Shown here: positions 60,546 to 64,000 of the stretch, piece after piece
How the letters are laid out: each line of letters begins with the position of its first letter
How positions within the stretch are numbered: position 1 is the first letter of the stretch
NCBI RefSeq assembly: GCF_012911925.1
Contig: NZ_JAAXKY010000003.1
Span: forward strand, 1-64,000
DNA length: 64,000 nucleotides
Origin: Pseudonocardia xinjiangensis
GTDB taxonomy: Bacteria > Actinomycetota > Actinomycetes > Mycobacteriales > Pseudonocardiaceae
Direction of reading: 5' to 3'
Position numbers and translations under genes: made by a program
Notes under the pieces: model-generated
Database searches by the model: none
What the model was told of the DNA's origin: nothing
The model's input: only the letters and a program-made list of their open reading frames with translations

Positions 60546-60599
60546 CTACCCTCACCGGCCGGATTCACCCAAAAAGCGTGCTTGTCGGCCGAACGGGCA

Positions 60600-60629
60600 G
60601 GGAAACTGGCAGTCGGTCATCAGTTTCCC
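60600..60629. promoter_or_regulatory. Inverted repeat upstream of the Leu-Pro-rich protein gene
   Basis: GGGAAACTG (60600-60608) and CAGTTTCCC (60621-60629) are perfect nine-base arms, 12 bases apart, 140 bases ahead of the gene at 60768. CCGAACGGG occurs on both sides of it. It may be an operator or an RNA hairpin in the leader; the regulator is unknown. Confidence 0.5.
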
Positions 60630-60767
60630 CAGGTTGCGTCCGAACGGGTGGCGTTAGATGGTTCCGCTGCCCGCAACTGATCCACATCGTCGTCGCTCCC
60701 CGTGATGGCCGAGATCGTGGGTCTGCTCCGGGTCATCTGTTCGCTCCCCCGAGAACCGAGGACTCGC

Positions 60768-61703
60768 ATGACGAAGAACGCACGTCCGCGTCACGCCGCT
60801 CAGAGCCGTGTGTCGCGTATCGCCGGCCGGGCCGCACTCGGTGTGCTGGGCGCGCCGATGGCCATGCTCGCCATCGCCGGACCGGCCGGCGCCGCCGAGG
60901 CCCACCTGGTCGACCCGGTCAGCGACGACGAGGTCGCAGGCACGGACGCCGCCTTCGAGGCCTTCGACGCCTCCACCCTGCCCGGCCTCACCGCGGCGGA
61001 GCTGAGCGCCCTCCCCACCGACGGGCTGCCCACCGACGGGCTGGACCTCCAGGGGATCGACCTCGGCCTGCTCAACCTCGGCGGTGGCGGTGCAGGTCTC
61101 TCCGAGCTGCCGTCCGCCGGCGCCCCGGACCTCAGCGTCCTCGAGCTGAACCAGCCGGTGTCGTACGCGCTGCCGAGCACCGACGCCCTGCCCGCGCTCC
61201 CGGAGCTGCCCACGCTCCCGGGCACGGACGCCCTGCCGTCGCTGCCGAGCACCGACGCGCTCCCGTCGCTGCCGGTCGTGTCCGACCTGCCGTCGCTGCC
61301 GAGCGTGGAGCTCCCGGCGCTCCCGACCGACGACGTGGTGGCCGCGCTGCCGAGCACCGACGTCGTGACCGACACCGTGACCGACGTGACCGCCGCCCTG
61401 CCCGAGCTGCCGGAGCTCCCGGTCGCCGTCGACCTGCCCGAGCTCCCCGAGCTGCCGGAGCTCCCCGTCGTCGGCGAGCTGCCGGCGCTGCCTGCGCTGC
61501 CCATCCTCAGCACGTCGAACGACGACGACGAGGCGACGGCGGACGAGGACGCGGACGACGCGGCCGACGACGCCACCGACACCCTGAGTGCCGCCCTCCA
61601 GGTCGACCTCCCCGACCTGCCGGACACGAGCGCCGTCACCGACGCCGTCCCCGGCGGCACGGACGTCTTCTCTGCGACGGACCTGGTCTCCGGCCTGATC
61701 TGA
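60768..61703 (+). CDS. Secreted low-complexity Leu-Pro repeat protein
   Basis: A 311-residue exported protein. The signal peptide runs to about residue 42 and ends GPAGAAEA. The mature part is acidic and built largely of short repeats of the form LPxLP, with DALPALPELPTLPGTDALP and PELPELPVAVDLPELPELPE as examples, then an Asp/Ala-rich stretch (DDDEATADEDADDAADDATD). No enzyme motif, no sorting signal and only two hydrophobic residues per repeat are visible. A cell-surface or spacer role, as for mycobacterial or streptomycete surface proteins of low complexity, is plausible but unproven. ATG start at 60768; the frame extends upstream without support. Confidence 0.8.
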   Translation: MTKNARPRHAAQSRVSRIAGRAALGVLGAPMAMLAIAGPAGAAEAHLVDPVSDDEVAGTDAAFEAFDASTLPGLTAAELSALPTDGLPTDGLDLQGIDLGLLNLGGGGAGLSELPSAGAPDLSVLELNQPVSYALPSTDALPALPELPTLPGTDALPSLPSTDALPSLPVVSDLPSLPSVELPALPTDDVVAALPSTDVVTDTVTDVTAALPELPELPVAVDLPELPELPELPVVGELPALPALPILSTSNDDDEATADEDADDAADDATDTLSAALQVDLPDLPDTSAVTDAVPGGTDVFSATDLVSGLI

Positions 61704-61767
61704 GTAAGCGACCGCGGCGGCCGTCCTCCTCCGGGAGGGCGGCCGTCGCCCGCTTAGGCTCGGGACC

Positions 61768-62952
61768 GTGACCCCTCCTGCGACATCCGGGATCCCGATC
61801 GCGGCCCGTGCGGCGATCCCGCCGTTCCACGTCATGGACGTGTGGTCGGCCGCCGCCGAGCGTCAGCGCACGCACGGCGACCTGGTGAACCTCTCGGCCG
61901 GCCAGCCGTCCACACCGGCTCCCCCCGCCGTGCGGGCGGCCGCCGTGGCCGCGCTGTCCGACGACGTGCTCGGCTACACGGTCACGCTCGGCATCCCGGA
62001 GCTGCGTTCGGCGATCGCGGGCCACTACGCCCGCCGCTACGGCCTCGACGTCCCGGCGGAGCAGGTGGTGGTCACCACCGGCTCGTCAGGGGGCTTCCTG
62101 CTCGCGTTCCTCTCGGCGTTCGACGCGGGCGACCGGGTGGCACTGGCCCGGCCCGGCTACCCCTGCTACCGCAACATCCTCACGGCGCTCGGCTGCGAGG
62201 TCGTCGAGCTGCCGTGCGGGCCGGAGACCCACTACCAGCCGACCGTCGCCATGCTGGAGGCGTTGGACGAGCCCGTCCGCGGGCTCGTGGTCGCCAGTCC
62301 GGCCAACCCGACCGGGGCCGTGCTGGATCCGGCCGAGCTCGCCGCGCTGGCATCCTACTGCGAGAGCACCGGCATCCAGCTGGTGAGCGACGAGATCTAC
62401 CACGGCATCTCCTACGCAGGCGGGCCGCCGACCTCGTCGGCGTGGGGTACCTCGCGCGAGGCGATCGTCGTCAACTCGTTCTCGAAGTACTTCTCCATGA
62501 CCGGCTGGCGGCTGGGATGGCTGCTCCTGCCGCCCCGCCTGCTGCGGCCCGCCGACTGCCTGGCAGGCAACCTGACCATCTGCCCGCCGGCACTGGCCCA
62601 ACGTGCTGCGCTGGGCGCCTTCGATCCCACGAGCTACGTCGAGGCCGACGCGCATGTCGCCCGGTACGCGGTGAACCGGGGCCTCCTGCTCGACGGCCTG
62701 CCGCGGCTGGGCATCACGCGACTGGCCCCGGCCGACGGCGCGTTCTACGTCTATGCGGACGTGTCGCACCTGACCGCGGACTCGATGGACCTGACCTACC
62801 AGCTGCTCGCCGCCACCGGCGTCGCGGTCGCCCCGGGCATCGACTTCGACCCGGTCGACGGAGGGCGCTGGATCCGGCTGTCCTGCGCAGGCGCCACGGA
62901 GGACGTGGCGGAAGCGCTGAAGCGGCTCGAGGGCTGGCTCCACCCGAGCTGA
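61768..62952 (+). CDS. PLP-dependent class I/II aminotransferase
   Basis: A 394-residue pyridoxal-phosphate enzyme of the aspartate-aminotransferase fold. The visible motifs are VTTGSSGGFLLAF (phosphate loop), VASPANPTGAV (Asn), VSDEIYHGISY (Asp and Tyr), the Schiff-base Lys in NSFSKYFSMTGWRLGW, and the C-terminal Arg in GRWIRLSCAG. The substrate is not certain; this subgroup includes aspartate, aromatic and glutamine:pyruvate-like enzymes. GTG start at 61768, 64 bases behind the previous gene. It converges on the threonine aldolase gene. Confidence 0.92.
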   Translation: MTPPATSGIPIAARAAIPPFHVMDVWSAAAERQRTHGDLVNLSAGQPSTPAPPAVRAAAVAALSDDVLGYTVTLGIPELRSAIAGHYARRYGLDVPAEQVVVTTGSSGGFLLAFLSAFDAGDRVALARPGYPCYRNILTALGCEVVELPCGPETHYQPTVAMLEALDEPVRGLVVASPANPTGAVLDPAELAALASYCESTGIQLVSDEIYHGISYAGGPPTSSAWGTSREAIVVNSFSKYFSMTGWRLGWLLLPPRLLRPADCLAGNLTICPPALAQRAALGAFDPTSYVEADAHVARYAVNRGLLLDGLPRLGITRLAPADGAFYVYADVSHLTADSMDLTYQLLAATGVAVAPGIDFDPVDGGRWIRLSCAGATEDVAEALKRLEGWLHPS

Positions 62953-62959
62953 TCGGCGG

Positions 62960-64000
62960 TTACTTCCCGCCCGGGTGGACCGGCGCGCGACCGGTACGGG
63001 AGGGGGTGCCCGGTGGCCGCGACGCTTCGACCGGCCCGATCCGCTCCAGTGCCGTGGTGATGTCGGCGTCGGTCAGGTCGGCGTGCGTCATCAGCCGGAC
63101 CTGACCCGCCATCGTCGACGCCCGGACGCCGGCCTCCTCGAAGCGGCGGATCGTGCCGTTCAGGTCGGCCACCGCCACCAGCACGATGTTGGTCTGCGGC
63201 ACCCCGACCAGCCACCCGCGCTCACGCAGCCCGGAGGCGAGGTTCCTGGCGCGCTCGTGGTCCTCGGACAGGCGGTCCACCCGGTCGAGCGCCACCAGCC
63301 CCGCGGCGGCGAGCACCCCGCCCTGGCGGACGCCGCCGCCGAGCATCTTGCGCAGCCGCCTGGCCTCCTCGACGAACTCGGCCGACCCGGCCACCACCGA
63401 CCCGACCGGTGCGCCGAGGCCCTTGCTCAGGCATACCTGCACGGTGTCGGCGCCGACGGTCAGTGCCCCCGGCGGGACGCCCAGTGCCACCGCGGCGTGC
63501 CAGAGCCGGGCACCGTCGAGGTGGACGCGCAGCTTCGCGCCCCGTGCCGCCGCGACGACCTCGGCGTGCTCCTCGGGGGCGGTGACCGTGCCTCCCGCCG
63601 CGTTGTGCGTGTTCTCGAGGCACAGCAGGCTGGTTCGCAGCGTGTAGTAGGGCCCGGTGGACCCGGCGGCGCGGCGCACGGCGGCGGGCGAGACCTTGCC
63701 GGGCCCGGCGTCGTGCTCCATCGGACGCGGCATCCCACCGGCGAGCCACGCGGCGGTGCCGAGCTCGGCGTCGAGGACGTGCGCTCCCGCCGGGGCGAGG
63801 AACGCGTCGCCGCGCTGGAGGTGGTGCATCAGTGCGATGAGGTTGCCCATGGAGCCGCTGGGGGTCCAGAGTGCGTCGGCCGCGCCGACCAGGCCCGCCA
63901 CCCGCACCTCGAGCTCGCGCATCGTGGGGTCGCGGTCGAGGACGTCGTCCCCCACCTCGGCGGCCGCCATCGCGGCCCGCATCTGCTTCGTGGGCTGGGT
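62960..64000 (-). CDS. ltaE: Low-specificity L-threonine aldolase (partial, 5' end beyond window)
   Basis: Cleaves threonine or allo-threonine to glycine and acetaldehyde with pyridoxal phosphate. The visible 347 codons run from inside the reading frame at the window edge (TQPTKQMRAAMAAAEVGDDV) to the stop at 62960. Signatures are GDDVLDRDPTMRELE, the LDGARLWHAAVALG block with the Asp that holds the PLP nitrogen, and the Schiff-base Lys in VQVCLSKGLGAPVGSV. The true start should lie just outside, because the typical SDTQTQPT motif begins at the edge. The C-terminal 20 residues are Pro/Arg-rich. It converges on the aminotransferase gene with seven bases between stops. Confidence 0.93.
   Translation of the reverse strand, partial: TQPTKQMRAAMAAAEVGDDVLDRDPTMRELEVRVAGLVGAADALWTPSGSMGNLIALMHHLQRGDAFLAPAGAHVLDAELGTAAWLAGGMPRPMEHDAGPGKVSPAAVRRAAGSTGPYYTLRTSLLCLENTHNAAGGTVTAPEEHAEVVAAARGAKLRVHLDGARLWHAAVALGVPPGALTVGADTVQVCLSKGLGAPVGSVVAGSAEFVEEARRLRKMLGGGVRQGGVLAAAGLVALDRVDRLSEDHERARNLASGLRERGWLVGVPQTNIVLVAVADLNGTIRRFEEAGVRASTMAGQVRLMTHADLTDADITTALERIGPVEASRPPGTPSRTGRAPVHPGGK

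Noticed and set aside
61170-61480. CRISPR-like regular repeats
   Set aside because: The regularity comes from codons for Leu-Pro repeats inside a secreted protein. The units vary in length and there are no spacers.

Overview
The window is GC-rich DNA (about 70% or more) from a filament-type actinobacterium. Pseudonocardiaceae, probably Pseudonocardia or a close relative, fits best: GTG and TTG starts are common, codon third positions are nearly all G or C, genes are packed with 4-base ATGA/GTGA overlaps, and the gene order topA / Rv3647c-like gene / helicase / Tad locus / HAD phosphatase / acetyl-CoA synthetase is the one known from Mycobacterium tuberculosis (Rv3646c to Rv3667). The genus is an inference from protein style and gene order, not from a database search.

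Layout. 0.1-5.7 kb: membrane proteins of unknown role, a YnfA-like protein, a cation diffusion facilitator, a frameshifted monooxygenase gene, heme A synthase (ctaA) and a DUF417 protein. 5.9-10.4 kb: a methionine aminopeptidase behind two matched operators, then an accessory patch bounded by a tRNA-Pro(CGG) gene and a decayed copy of its 3' part. The patch holds a DUF899 gene, a TetR regulator and a broken ketopantoate-reductase-like gene, with a 52-bp exact direct repeat at two points. 10.4-33.9 kb: conserved backbone with a metallophosphoesterase, a YqeY-type protein, topA, three tandem paralogous lipoproteins, proton-pumping pyrophosphatase, a serine hydrolase, a DUF1998 helicase, the seven-gene Tad/Flp pilus locus, a HAD phosphatase, a candidate Ms1-type non-coding RNA, a degenerate Fic protein and acs.

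34.5-55.7 kb is an oxalate utilisation region. Three transcription units carry copies of one palindromic operator, CATACYGYATRCRGTATG: an OxlT-type antiporter with a leader peptide; oxc-frc-(NDP-forming acyl-CoA synthetase), divergent from a ketopantoate-reductase-family gene; and sucC-sucD-hyi-glxR-gcl, divergent from a second OxlT-type antiporter. A FadR-type GntR regulator at 54.9-55.7 kb is the likely reader. Proposed flow: oxalate enters by exchange; Frc makes oxalyl-CoA; the Oxc-like enzyme makes formyl-CoA and CO2; the ketopantoate-reductase homologue is a candidate oxalyl-CoA reductase giving glyoxylate; Gcl, Hyi and GlxR turn glyoxylate into glycerate; the acyl-CoA ligases balance CoA and ATP. 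A carbonic anhydrase, a TerC protein and an Nramp-like transporter lacking the metal-binding motifs lie between the first two units. No formate dehydrogenase is present in the window.

55.8-64 kb: ArfB peptide-release factor, a DUF1469 membrane protein, an epoxide-hydrolase-like enzyme, glycerophosphodiester phosphodiesterase, purD, a secreted Leu-Pro-repeat protein, a class I aminotransferase and the C-terminal part of threonine aldolase, which runs off the window end.
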